The notes beneath the pieces were generated by a model. That model worked only from the letters and a program-made list of their open reading frames with translations. It was not told the DNA's origin and ran no database searches. From NCBI GenBank assembly GCA_051867975.1, contig JBJDZM010000056.1, positions 1-10,492 on the forward strand: 10,492 nt of DNA. Reading direction: 5' to 3'. Source of the DNA: SVTX01 sp051867975. GTDB lineage: Bacteria; Bacillota; Clostridia; Oscillospirales; CAG-272. Every line of letters begins with the position of its first letter. The stretch's first letter is position 1. This document shows, one piece after another, positions 1 through 5,081 of the stretch. A program made the position numbers and the translations under genes.

Positions 1-172
1 CTCACTGAGAAAGTGATTTTTTCGCTTATCCTTTCAAAGCAAAAGATATCAGCGTTCGTCTAAGAGTTCGAGCCACTGCACGAACCCTCACTGAGAAAGT
101 GATTTTTTCGCTTATCCTTTCAAAGCAAAAGATATCAGCGTGCGTCTAAAAGTTCGAGCCACCGCACGAACC
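1..172. repeat. 86-bp direct tandem repeat, two copies
   Basis: Two units (1-86 and 87-172) are nearly identical, differing at a few positions such as GTTCGTC/GTGCGTC and CACTGCAC/CACCGCAC. A third, degenerate start of the unit follows at about 173-187. A diverged copy of the central part, sharing CAAAGCAAAAGATATC and TAAGAG, lies alone at 402-447. No coding function is apparent. It looks like a dispersed intergenic repeat family that has duplicated locally. The array may extend to the left of the window. Confidence 0.9.
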
Positions 173-237
173 CACACCGAGGAAGAAAAATTAAAAGTCA
201 AAAATCCTCTGAGATAAAGAATGAATGTGCCGTGTAG

Positions 238-352
238 CGGCGGGAGCAAGCCCCCGCCCTACGATGCACGAAGGGACACACTACTTAAAACAGACAGAAA
301 ATCGGTAAAAGAGCTTCACTCCCAGCCGTAGGGCGGGGGCTTGCTCCCGCCG
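238..352. repeat. Inverted pair of 26-bp GC-rich REP-like elements
   Basis: The 26-bp element at 238-263 (core GGCGGGAGCAAGCCCCCGCC followed by CTACG) is repeated in perfect inverted orientation at 327-352, separated by 63 bp. Each copy can itself fold, with GGCGGG pairing to CCCGCC. Variants of the same element occur once in each unit of the 163-bp array (7099-7126, 7262-7289, 7425-7452, 7588-7615) and at 7707-7734 and 7781-7807. The pattern is that of a REP/BIME-type family: short, palindromic, intergenic and repeated in both orientations. Confidence 0.85.
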
Positions 353-489
353 AAAAACCAAAAACTCATGCCGAGAAGTTGGACTTTATTTATCCGATTT
401 CCAAAGCAAAAGATATCCGCGGACGATTAAGAGTGAGAGCATATGCACCGTGAGGTCGAACTGAATCAAACTCAATTTGGTGCAAACCG

Positions 490-507
490 CTCCCTGCAAG
501 CAGGGAG
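490..507. repeat. Small hairpin in repeat-rich intergenic DNA
   Basis: CTCCCTG (490-496) and CAGGGAG (501-507) form a 7-bp stem with a 4-base loop. No T-run follows on either side, so it is unlikely to be a terminator. It lies in a 994-bp stretch with no convincing gene. Confidence 0.6.
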
Positions 508-663
508 TCCGAGTCACGTTTTAAAGCGAATGGCACGAACCGAACAATAGTCAGTTGCGCCTCACGGCAAACGCGAAGCCTTTTCATCCGCATCCCGTGC
601 GACACGGTAAAATCAGCATCACCTATTTCAATAGAAAACGCTCCAAAATGAACCTCACCAAAC

Positions 664-680
664 GCGCTCCGCAGGAGCGC
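664..680. repeat. GC-rich hairpin
   Basis: GCGCTCC (664-670) and GGAGCGC (674-680) form a 7-bp stem with a 3-base loop. A second hairpin, ATTCGGC/GCCGAAT, follows at 721-740. Neither is followed by a clear T-tract. They look like parts of the dispersed intergenic repeats rather than terminators. Confidence 0.6.
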
Positions 681-796
681 AGGAGAGGGGGGTTCTCAGG
701 GGCGGAGAGGATTGCAAAAAATTCGGCATAAACGCCGAATTTCAGTCGTCAATCCCATTCGCCGAATTTTGAAGCACCTCTCCCCCTTGAGCGGCT

Positions 797-960
797 TTCC
801 TTTGGTTACTTTCCTGCAGCTGATGGCAGGAAAGTGACATCTAAACCCATAAGCAACCTTCCTTTGGTTACTTTGCTGCAACCTATGGCAGGAAAGTGAC
901 ATCTAACCCCATAAGCGACATTTCTTTTCGTTCTTTTCTTGTCACCGATGACAAGAAAAA
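797..960. repeat. Three-unit hairpin array (62-63 bp units)
   Basis: Units start near 801, 863 and 926. Units 1 and 2 share TTTGGTTACTTT, a hairpin and GTGACATCTAA.CCCATAAGC. Each unit holds a hairpin around the same place: ACTTTCCTGC/GCAGGAAAGT in unit 1, the same with one mismatch in unit 2, and TTTTCTTGTC/GACAAGAAAA (934-943/950-959) in unit 3. In unit 3 both arms have changed together, so pairing is kept while the sequence differs. Unit 3 ends about 20 bp before the ribosome binding site of the activase gene and would lie in its 5' leader if transcription starts upstream. Confidence 0.8.
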
Positions 961-994
961 ACAACCGCGATAAATACACAGAAAGGAGAAAGAC

Positions 995-1792
995 ATGACC
1001 ACCGACATTTACGCCCAAACGGGCAGAATCTTCGACATTCAGCGGTACTCTTTACACGACGGTCCCGGAATACGCACAATTGTCTTTCTCAAGGGCTGCT
1101 ACCTGCGTTGCCGCTGGTGCTGTAACCCCGAATCCCAAGAATATCATATCCAGGAAATGACTCGCGCAGGCAAACGCGAGATAATGGGACGTGACGTCAC
1201 CGTCGGCTCGCTTATGGGCGAGCTTAGTCAAGACCGCAGATATTACGAGAGGAGCGGCGGCGGAATCACCCTCTCGGGCGGCGAATGTATGGCTCAACCC
1301 GACTTTGCCGAAGCACTGTTACGCGCATGCCACGACTACGGCTTCACTACCGCCATTGAAACGACCGCATTCGCAAACCGCGACACGGTCGCAAGGCTTC
1401 TTCCCCACGTCGATTACTTCTTAATGGACATAAAACACATGGACAGCCGAAAGCACGAGGAATTCACTGGCAGACCGAACGAGCAGATACTTGAAAACGC
1501 AAAATTCATCGCCCAAAACGCAAAAAGTCTCACTATCCGTGTCCCGACCGTCCCGACGTTTAACGCAACGCCCGACGAGATCTCGGCAATAGCCAGATTC
1601 GCATCAAGTCTCGATGGCGTAAGAGAATTGCACCTGCTCCCATACCACCGCTTAGGTCAGGACAAATATGCAGGTCTCGACAGGCCCTACCTCATGGACG
1701 GCATCGAACCGCCGACAAATGAGCTTATGGCAGAACTACTCAAAGTCGCAAAAAGAGCCGCTCCGAATCTCCACGTTCAGATTGGCGGCTGA
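995..1792 (+). CDS. Glycyl-radical enzyme activating enzyme (radical SAM, PflA-like)
   Basis: 265-residue radical SAM protein that would install the glycyl radical on a partner glycyl-radical enzyme (GRE) using S-adenosylmethionine and a [4Fe-4S] cluster. The cluster motif C-x3-C-x2-C is C35, C39 and C42, followed by NPES (44-47). The activase signature HDGPGIRT is at 21-28, a GGGITLSGGE block (88-97) contributes to SAM binding, and DIKHMD lies near 145-150. Many activases of this sequence type carry an inserted two-cluster ferredoxin domain after NPES; it is absent here, since residues 48-80 contain no cysteine. The start is fixed by AAAGGAG six bases upstream of the ATG. No GRE gene is in the window. 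The next genes are microcompartment components, so the partner is probably a BMC-enclosed GRE (diol, choline or similar lyase); this is inference, and a pyruvate formate-lyase partner cannot be excluded. Confidence 0.92.
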   Translation: MTTDIYAQTGRIFDIQRYSLHDGPGIRTIVFLKGCYLRCRWCCNPESQEYHIQEMTRAGKREIMGRDVTVGSLMGELSQDRRYYERSGGGITLSGGECMAQPDFAEALLRACHDYGFTTAIETTAFANRDTVARLLPHVDYFLMDIKHMDSRKHEEFTGRPNEQILENAKFIAQNAKSLTIRVPTVPTFNATPDEISAIARFASSLDGVRELHLLPYHRLGQDKYAGLDRPYLMDGIEPPTNELMAELLKVAKRAAPNLHVQIGG

Positions 1793-1905
1793 ATTAAACT
1801 CGATATCAACGAATAAGCTATAAATAGCCCATATGCTATCCCATATAAAAAAATTCTGAAAGTTTGAAAGATTTTCTAAAAAAATATTTCAAAACAGGTA
1901 TTAAT

Positions 1906-2277
1906 ATGTCAAATTCATTTGAATATCAGGACAAAATGCGAATAGTCCAGGAGCTTGTCCCGGGCCGTCAGATAACATTGGCGCACATAATCGCCAACCC
2001 CGACCCGACACTCTATCAAAAGCTCGGACTCGACCCAAAGCTCGACTACGAAAAAGCCGCAATCGGCGTCCTGACCGTCAGCCCCGCCGAAACCGCAGTA
2101 ATAACGGCAGATATCGCCCTCAAGTCCTCGGGCGCTGACCTAGGGTTCGTCGACCGCTTCTCGGGTACCCTCATAATCACAGGCAAGGTAGCCGAGGTCG
2201 AAGCCTCCTTTACCGCAATTACCGAGTACTTCAGAAACACTCTGAAGTTTACCGTCTGCGAGATGACTCGCACATAG
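1906..2277 (+). CDS. eutS: BMC shell protein, EutS/PduU family
   Basis: 123-residue single-BMC-domain shell protein of the circularly permuted EutS/PduU type. Family landmarks are QELVPGRQITLAHIIANP (15-32), an AAIGVLTVSPAETAVIT segment (51-67), GFVDRFSGTLIITG (80-93) and the C-terminal CEMTRT. PduU ends very similarly (CSITRT), so PduU is an equally good name. These proteins form bent hexamers or pseudo-hexamers in the compartment shell, and in PduU the permuted N-terminus makes a small beta-barrel on one face. A TTG start at 1864 would add 14 residues (MKDFLKKYFKTGIN) that the family lacks. I prefer ATG 1906, which has a weak CAGGT upstream and gives a family-like N-terminus. It lies 113 bp after the activase. 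No other shell protein is visible. Confidence 0.93.
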   Translation: MSNSFEYQDKMRIVQELVPGRQITLAHIIANPDPTLYQKLGLDPKLDYEKAAIGVLTVSPAETAVITADIALKSSGADLGFVDRFSGTLIITGKVAEVEASFTAITEYFRNTLKFTVCEMTRT

Positions 2278-2345
2278 AAGGGATGCGAAGGGGACGCGAA
2301 GGGGATGCGCTTTCCACCTTTCTTGAAAGAAAGGTGGAGCCAAAG
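2278..2345. repeat. Short direct repeats plus 24-bp palindrome
   Basis: Directly after the eutS stop there are three copies of an 11-bp GGGATGCGAAG-like motif (about 2280-2310). A perfect inverted repeat follows, CCACCTTTCTT (2314-2324) and AAGAAAGGTGG (2327-2337). No T-run follows the stem, so a terminator role is doubtful. It has the look of another dispersed intergenic repeat, here separating eutS from eutP. Confidence 0.75.
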
Positions 2346-2513
2346 AACTTCCAATAGATTAGTTGATTATTGCATGGTTTTGTCTGGCTAAACCGTATAG
2401 TATTATCATAAAGCCATGCTCCCTTATCGCCGTGAAGTCACCTTAAAATCTCCACGTTTTGAAATTTATTACCGTAAAGAGTTCAATAAAACTACAGGAA
2501 AGTTTTTGGAATT

Positions 2514-2543
2514 CTCAAAACCTTTTTTCAAAAAGGTTTTGAG
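2514..2543. repeat. 14-bp-arm inverted repeat upstream of eutP
   Basis: CTCAAAACCTTTTT (2514-2527) and AAAAAGGTTTTGAG (2530-2543) are perfect inverted arms with a 2-base loop. They end 20 bp before the eutP start and only a few bases before its GGAG ribosome binding site (2550-2553). As RNA it would be a stable hairpin close to the site. It could be a dispersed repeat, or it could influence eutP translation or processing. No clear sigma-A promoter was found between 2278 and 2563. Confidence 0.75.
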
Positions 2544-2563
2544 CCGTCGGAGACAAAGACGAA

Positions 2564-2995
2564 ATGAAAAAATTGATACTGATGGGCAGAGTCGCGGCGG
2601 GCAAGACCACGCTGACTCAAGCACTCAAGGGCGAGCAGCTGCACTACTGCAAAACCCAATATATAAACTATATGGACACAATAATCGACACGCCGGGCGA
2701 ATACACCGAGGTGCATACGCTCGCGGCGGCACTCGGTGTCTACTCATACGAGGCGGACGTTATCGGGCTTGTGATAAGCGCAAACGAGCCGTTCTGTGTC
2801 TTTCCGCCAAACTGTACGCACCACGTCAACCGCGATGTTATCGGGATAATTTCGGGAATCGATAAGCCCGACGCAAATATTCCGCTCGTCGAACGCTGGC
2901 TTGAAAATTGCGGCGTACAAAAAGAAAAGATGTTTTACATAAGCTCCTACACAGGCGAGGGGCTTGACGAGATTATTGCATACCTCAACGAATAA
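2564..2995 (+). CDS. eutP: BMC-associated P-loop GTPase, EutP/PduV family
   Basis: 143-residue Ras-like GTPase domain of the EutP/PduV family. The P-loop GRVAAGKTT is at 8-16, the conserved IDTPGEY G3 motif is at 41-47, and the C-terminal SSYTGEGLDEI (127-137) matches the G5 region. The usual [NT]KxD base-recognition motif is replaced by SGID (97-100), so guanine specificity or affinity may be altered. From published work on Pdu compartments, PduV sits on the outer shell face and has been linked to filament-like structures and compartment movement, and PduU has been proposed as its docking partner. Its presence beside a EutS/PduU gene fits that pairing. The gene uses a GGAG ten bases upstream of ATG 2564. 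The ParA gene begins 19 bp after its stop, which implies co-transcription. Confidence 0.93.
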   Translation: MKKLILMGRVAAGKTTLTQALKGEQLHYCKTQYINYMDTIIDTPGEYTEVHTLAAALGVYSYEADVIGLVISANEPFCVFPPNCTHHVNRDVIGIISGIDKPDANIPLVERWLENCGVQKEKMFYISSYTGEGLDEIIAYLNE

Positions 2996-3014
2996 ACTTT
3001 ACGGAGGCAAACCA

Positions 3015-3806
3015 ATGTCCTTAACAAAGACGATCTGCTTTGCGAACAACAAGGGCGGAAGCGGAAAATCAACCACCTGCGCAAACGTCGGATATTCCCT
3101 GTCAACTCTCGGCAAGCGAGTTCTGCTTATCGACGCCGACATGCAGATGAACCTGACCTTGCAGTTCTTTGACGACGAACAGTCGCTTGAAATGGCAAAG
3201 GGGCAGAAAAACATCTATGTCGGAGTAACCGAACAGCGCGACCTCATAGACTATATAAAGCCCACGGAGTACGAAAACCTTGACCTCATTCCCTCGTCAA
3301 CCCTGATGAGCGGAATAGAGTTCCAGCTCTTTACAAAGTGGCAGAGAGAGTTTATTCTCCGTCAGGGGCTGAAAAACATAAAGGACTCGGGCAAATACGA
3401 CTATATTTTAATTGACGCGCCGCCCACGCTCGGTTGTTGGGTAATGAACATCATGTGCGCGTCGGATTTTCTCATAATTCCCGTCGAAGCCTCGCCTTGG
3501 GGACTCTTCGGACTTGCCAATATGTTTGAATTTTACGAGCAGGTCAAGCTTATCTCCCCCTCGCTCGAACTCATGGGAATAGCGATAACCAAGGCAAGCG
3601 AGCGCAAAAATTACTTTAAGCAGACGGTCGAAACGCTGTCGTCGCTTGAAAACGTCAGACTTTTTGAGTCAATAATCAGAATTGACTCAAACATCGAATG
3701 GTCACAGGACAACTCAAAGCCGGTTATGGTCTATAAAAAGTCCAGCCGTGCCGCGCAAGAATACATGGAAATGGCAAAGGAGATAGAAAAATATGCCGAT
3801 AGGTAA
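3015..3806 (+). CDS. ParA/Soj-type deviant Walker ATPase
   Basis: 263-residue ParA/MinD-superfamily ATPase. The deviant Walker A motif NKGGSGKSTT is at 12-21 with both signature lysines (K13 and K18). The A' motif DADMQMN (40-46) matches the ParA DxDPQxN pattern, and the Walker B region ILIDAPPTLG is at 131-140. The C-terminal part (about 222-263) resembles Soj/ParA. Such ATPases bind DNA non-specifically as ATP dimers and use the nucleoid as a track to position plasmids, chromosome origins, carboxysomes or other cargo, with a partner protein stimulating hydrolysis. ATG 3015 is chosen because GGAGG (3003-3007) sits seven bases upstream; an in-frame start at 2964 would lie inside eutP. It sits 19 bp after eutP and overlaps the next gene by 14 bp. 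No ParB-type protein with a helix-turn-helix is nearby, so the cargo may be non-chromosomal; this is inference. Confidence 0.93.
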   Translation: MSLTKTICFANNKGGSGKSTTCANVGYSLSTLGKRVLLIDADMQMNLTLQFFDDEQSLEMAKGQKNIYVGVTEQRDLIDYIKPTEYENLDLIPSSTLMSGIEFQLFTKWQREFILRQGLKNIKDSGKYDYILIDAPPTLGCWVMNIMCASDFLIIPVEASPWGLFGLANMFEFYEQVKLISPSLELMGIAITKASERKNYFKQTVETLSSLENVRLFESIIRIDSNIEWSQDNSKPVMVYKKSSRAAQEYMEMAKEIEKYADR

Positions 3807-4191
3807 GGACAGTATCACAAAAAGAGTAGCAAAACCGACTGAAAAGGCAGTCGAATCCAAGGAAAAGAACATAGCTCCCGAATTGGTCGCAACGACCGCA
3901 GCAGCTCCGACTGCACAGAAAGCAACCGGTACTTCGACAAAGAAAACAACGGCGGCAAAAACAACAACGGCGGCAAAAAAGACTGCGGCGACAGCATCGA
4001 AGCCGTCAACTGCAACTAAAAAGGCAACATCGACCGCCAAAAAGCCTGCCGTCAAGACAGAGACTTTGGTCGATACAACCGTTCTCGGCAACGTCTCTCC
4101 CGAAACCGTCAAGGCAGTTACGGGACACGAGGAGAACAGAGGCGTTGAGAAAACACAGATAGGCGATAAGATGCCTGTGCATCTCTTGTAA
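3793..4191 (+). CDS. Lys/Ala/Thr-rich basic protein, candidate ParA partner
   Basis: 132-residue protein of unrecognised family. The N-terminus MPIGKDSITKRVAKP is basic. Residues about 33-90 are low-complexity Ala/Thr/Lys with AKKTAA and STATKKAT-like repeats reminiscent of histone H1-like tails. The C-terminal 42 residues (91-132) are less biased and end in GDKMPVHLL. The ATG lies inside the end of the ParA gene (14-bp overlap), with GGAG at 3779-3782, so translation is probably coupled. Small partners encoded right after ParA ATPases often activate them through a short basic N-terminal peptide, which fits K5, K10 and R11. That makes an adaptor or McdB/ParB-like role plausible, but this is inference from position and composition. 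An alternative is a nucleoid-binding H1-like protein. A strong terminator follows. Confidence 0.85.
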   Translation: MPIGKDSITKRVAKPTEKAVESKEKNIAPELVATTAAAPTAQKATGTSTKKTTAAKTTTAAKKTAATASKPSTATKKATSTAKKPAVKTETLVDTTVLGNVSPETVKAVTGHEENRGVEKTQIGDKMPVHLL

Positions 4192-4213
4192 TTCAACAAT
4201 AAATTTCGTGTAT

Positions 4214-4255
4214 AAAAAACAAGGTTTTTCGTTTAAAGCCTTGTTTTTTCTTTTA
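4214..4255 (+). terminator. Intrinsic terminator of the eutP-ParA operon
   Basis: AAAAAACAAGG (4214-4224) pairs with CCTTGTTTTTT (4239-4249), and the stem can extend inward with GTTT/AAAG-type pairs. It is followed by CTTTT. It lies 23 bp after the stop of the basic protein gene and closes the + strand transcript before the metal-efflux promoter. Confidence 0.88.
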
Positions 4256-4280
4256 TATAATATTGGGTATAATACTTTAC

Positions 4281-4334
4281 CATTGTGTCAGAGAACATTT
4301 TTGCCTCAGAAAAATCTTTTGCTTCAGAAAAAAT
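4281..4334. repeat. 18-bp tandem repeat
   Basis: Units at 4299-4316 and 4317-4334 share TTTTGC(C/T)TCAGAAAAA. A more diverged unit (ATTGTGTCAGAGAAC) precedes at 4281-4298. The array lies between the terminator and the metal-operon promoter. No function is apparent. Confidence 0.65.
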
Positions 4335-4362
4335 TTTCACCTTAGATTTTTTTATTTCCCTA

Positions 4363-4391
4363 TTGACAACCAAATCGTTTCGTGCTATAAT
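4363..4391 (+). promoter_or_regulatory. Sigma-A promoter of the metal-efflux operon
   Basis: TTGACA (4363-4368) and TATAAT (4386-4391) are both perfect consensus boxes with a 17-bp spacer. A TG one base before the -10 box gives an extended -10. The expected start is near 4398, at the left edge of the ArsR-type operator. Confidence 0.95.
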
Positions 4392-4400
4392 ACGAATAAC

Positions 4401-4420
4401 AATTGAACAATTATTCAATT
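4401..4420. promoter_or_regulatory. ArsR/SmtB-type operator
   Basis: Perfect inverted repeat AATTGAA (4401-4407), 6-bp spacer, TTCAATT (4414-4420). It matches the TGAA-N6-TTCA core of the operators used by SmtB/CzrA/CadC-type repressors. It lies just downstream of the -10 box and 24 bp before the arsR-like gene, so the repressor probably blocks its own transcription until metal binds. Confidence 0.9.
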
Positions 4421-4444
4421 ATCGTTTGAAAGGAGCATATTATC

Positions 4445-4834
4445 ATGTATGAGAAGGAAAGCGTGCCGCTTTCTGTGGCGCATGAAAAGGAAAGTATACC
4501 GCTTTGCGTGACGCATGAGACGCATCACGAGGTCATCGACCGCATAGAATTACCCGACGACGAGCATTTTTTCGACCTCGCCGAATTCTTCTCGGTAATT
4601 GGCGACAGCACCCGAATAAAAATTCTCTACCTGCTTTTTGAGGGAGAGTTGTGCGTGTGCGACATCTCCGAAAAGCTCTCGATGAGCATGTCCGCCATCT
4701 CGCACCAATTGCGCGTGCTTAAAAATACACGCCTTGTCAAATACCGCAAGGTCGGCAAATCGGTGCTGTATTCCCTCGACGACGACCACGTCAAGACGAT
4801 AATCAACATGGGCGTTGAACACATCAGCGAATAA
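4445..4834 (+). CDS. ArsR/SmtB-family metal-sensing repressor
   Basis: 129-residue winged-helix repressor that should release its operator (4401-4420) on binding Zn, Cd, Pb or a similar ion. Both known sensor sites have ligands. ELCVCD gives C70 and C72, as in the CadC alpha-3 site. D113-x-H115-x10-H126-x2-E129 is a complete alpha-5 Zn site as in SmtB/CzrA. The recognition region SMSAISHQLRVLK is at 81-93, followed by a basic wing (98-111). The N-terminus is unusual: residues 3-13 and 14-24 are an 11-residue tandem duplication (EKESVPLSVAH/EKESIPLCVTH), then ETHH, giving H13, C21, H24, H27 and H28 as possible extra ligands for an alpha-3N type site. AAGGAG lies ten bases before the ATG. It leads the HMA-ATPase operon. 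CadC-like is the best subfamily guess. Confidence 0.95.
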   Translation: MYEKESVPLSVAHEKESIPLCVTHETHHEVIDRIELPDDEHFFDLAEFFSVIGDSTRIKILYLLFEGELCVCDISEKLSMSMSAISHQLRVLKNTRLVKYRKVGKSVLYSLDDDHVKTIINMGVEHISE

Positions 4835-4858
4835 ATATTTCTACGAAAGGATTTCACC

Positions 4859-5080
4859 ATGAAGAAAACATTTAAGCTTGAAGAACTCGACTGCGCGCAC
4901 TGCGCGGCGAAAATGGAGACCGCGATCGGGAAAATTGACGGTGTTATTGAAGCAAAGGTCAGCTTTATGACCCAAAAACTCAGCATTGAAGCCGAGGAAA
5001 AAGACTTTGAGACAATACTTAAAGCGGCGCAGAAGGCAATCAAGAAAATTGAACCCGACTGCCGCCTGATAATCGAATGA
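4859..5080 (+). CDS. Stand-alone heavy-metal-associated (HMA) domain protein
   Basis: 73-residue HMA domain with a ferredoxin-like fold. The metal-binding motif is L-D-C12-A-H-C15, with the Asp before the first Cys typical of Zn/Cd/Pb-type (CadA/ZntA) HMA domains rather than Cu chaperones. It probably hands metal to the ATPase encoded next. That ATPase lacks an N-terminal HMA domain of its own, so this looks like the usual cytosolic domain encoded as a separate protein. It lies 24 bp after the repressor gene, has GAAAGG eight bases before its ATG, and ends two bases before the ATPase start codon. Confidence 0.93.
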   Translation: MKKTFKLEELDCAHCAAKMETAIGKIDGVIEAKVSFMTQKLSIEAEEKDFETILKAAQKAIKKIEPDCRLIIE

Positions 5081-5081
5081 T

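Noticed and set aside
390..605. 71-residue frame on the - strand
   Set aside because: It overlaps the diverged 86-bp repeat core and a hairpin, and no ribosome binding site is evident. It reads as translated dispersed repeat, not a gene.
696..1018. Two - strand frames of about 70 residues
   Set aside because: Their similar amino acid strings (RCHFPAI, KVTKG) come from the 62-bp hairpin repeats; one overlaps the start of the activase gene.
1824..1839. Possible terminator after the activase
   Set aside because: Only a 5-bp ATAGC/GCTAT stem and no adjacent T-run.
2351..2363. CAATAGATTAGTT shared with 8645-8657 in the structured RNA
   Set aside because: A 13-base AT-rich match without extended similarity on either side; chance is sufficient.
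2416..2865. 149-residue + strand frame overlapping eutP
   Set aside because: It covers the P-loop region of eutP in another frame and has an Arg/Gly/His-rich, low-quality sequence; eutP is clearly the real gene.
2964..3014. Upstream start for the ParA gene
   Set aside because: It would add 17 unrelated residues inside eutP. ATG 3015 has a good GGAGG and gives a standard ParA N-terminus.
3714..4199. 161-residue - strand frame opposite the basic protein gene
   Set aside because: A Val/Ala/Phe-rich mirror of the Lys/Ala/Thr-rich coding strand; no ribosome binding site and it sits in the terminator-proximal part of a clear + strand operon.
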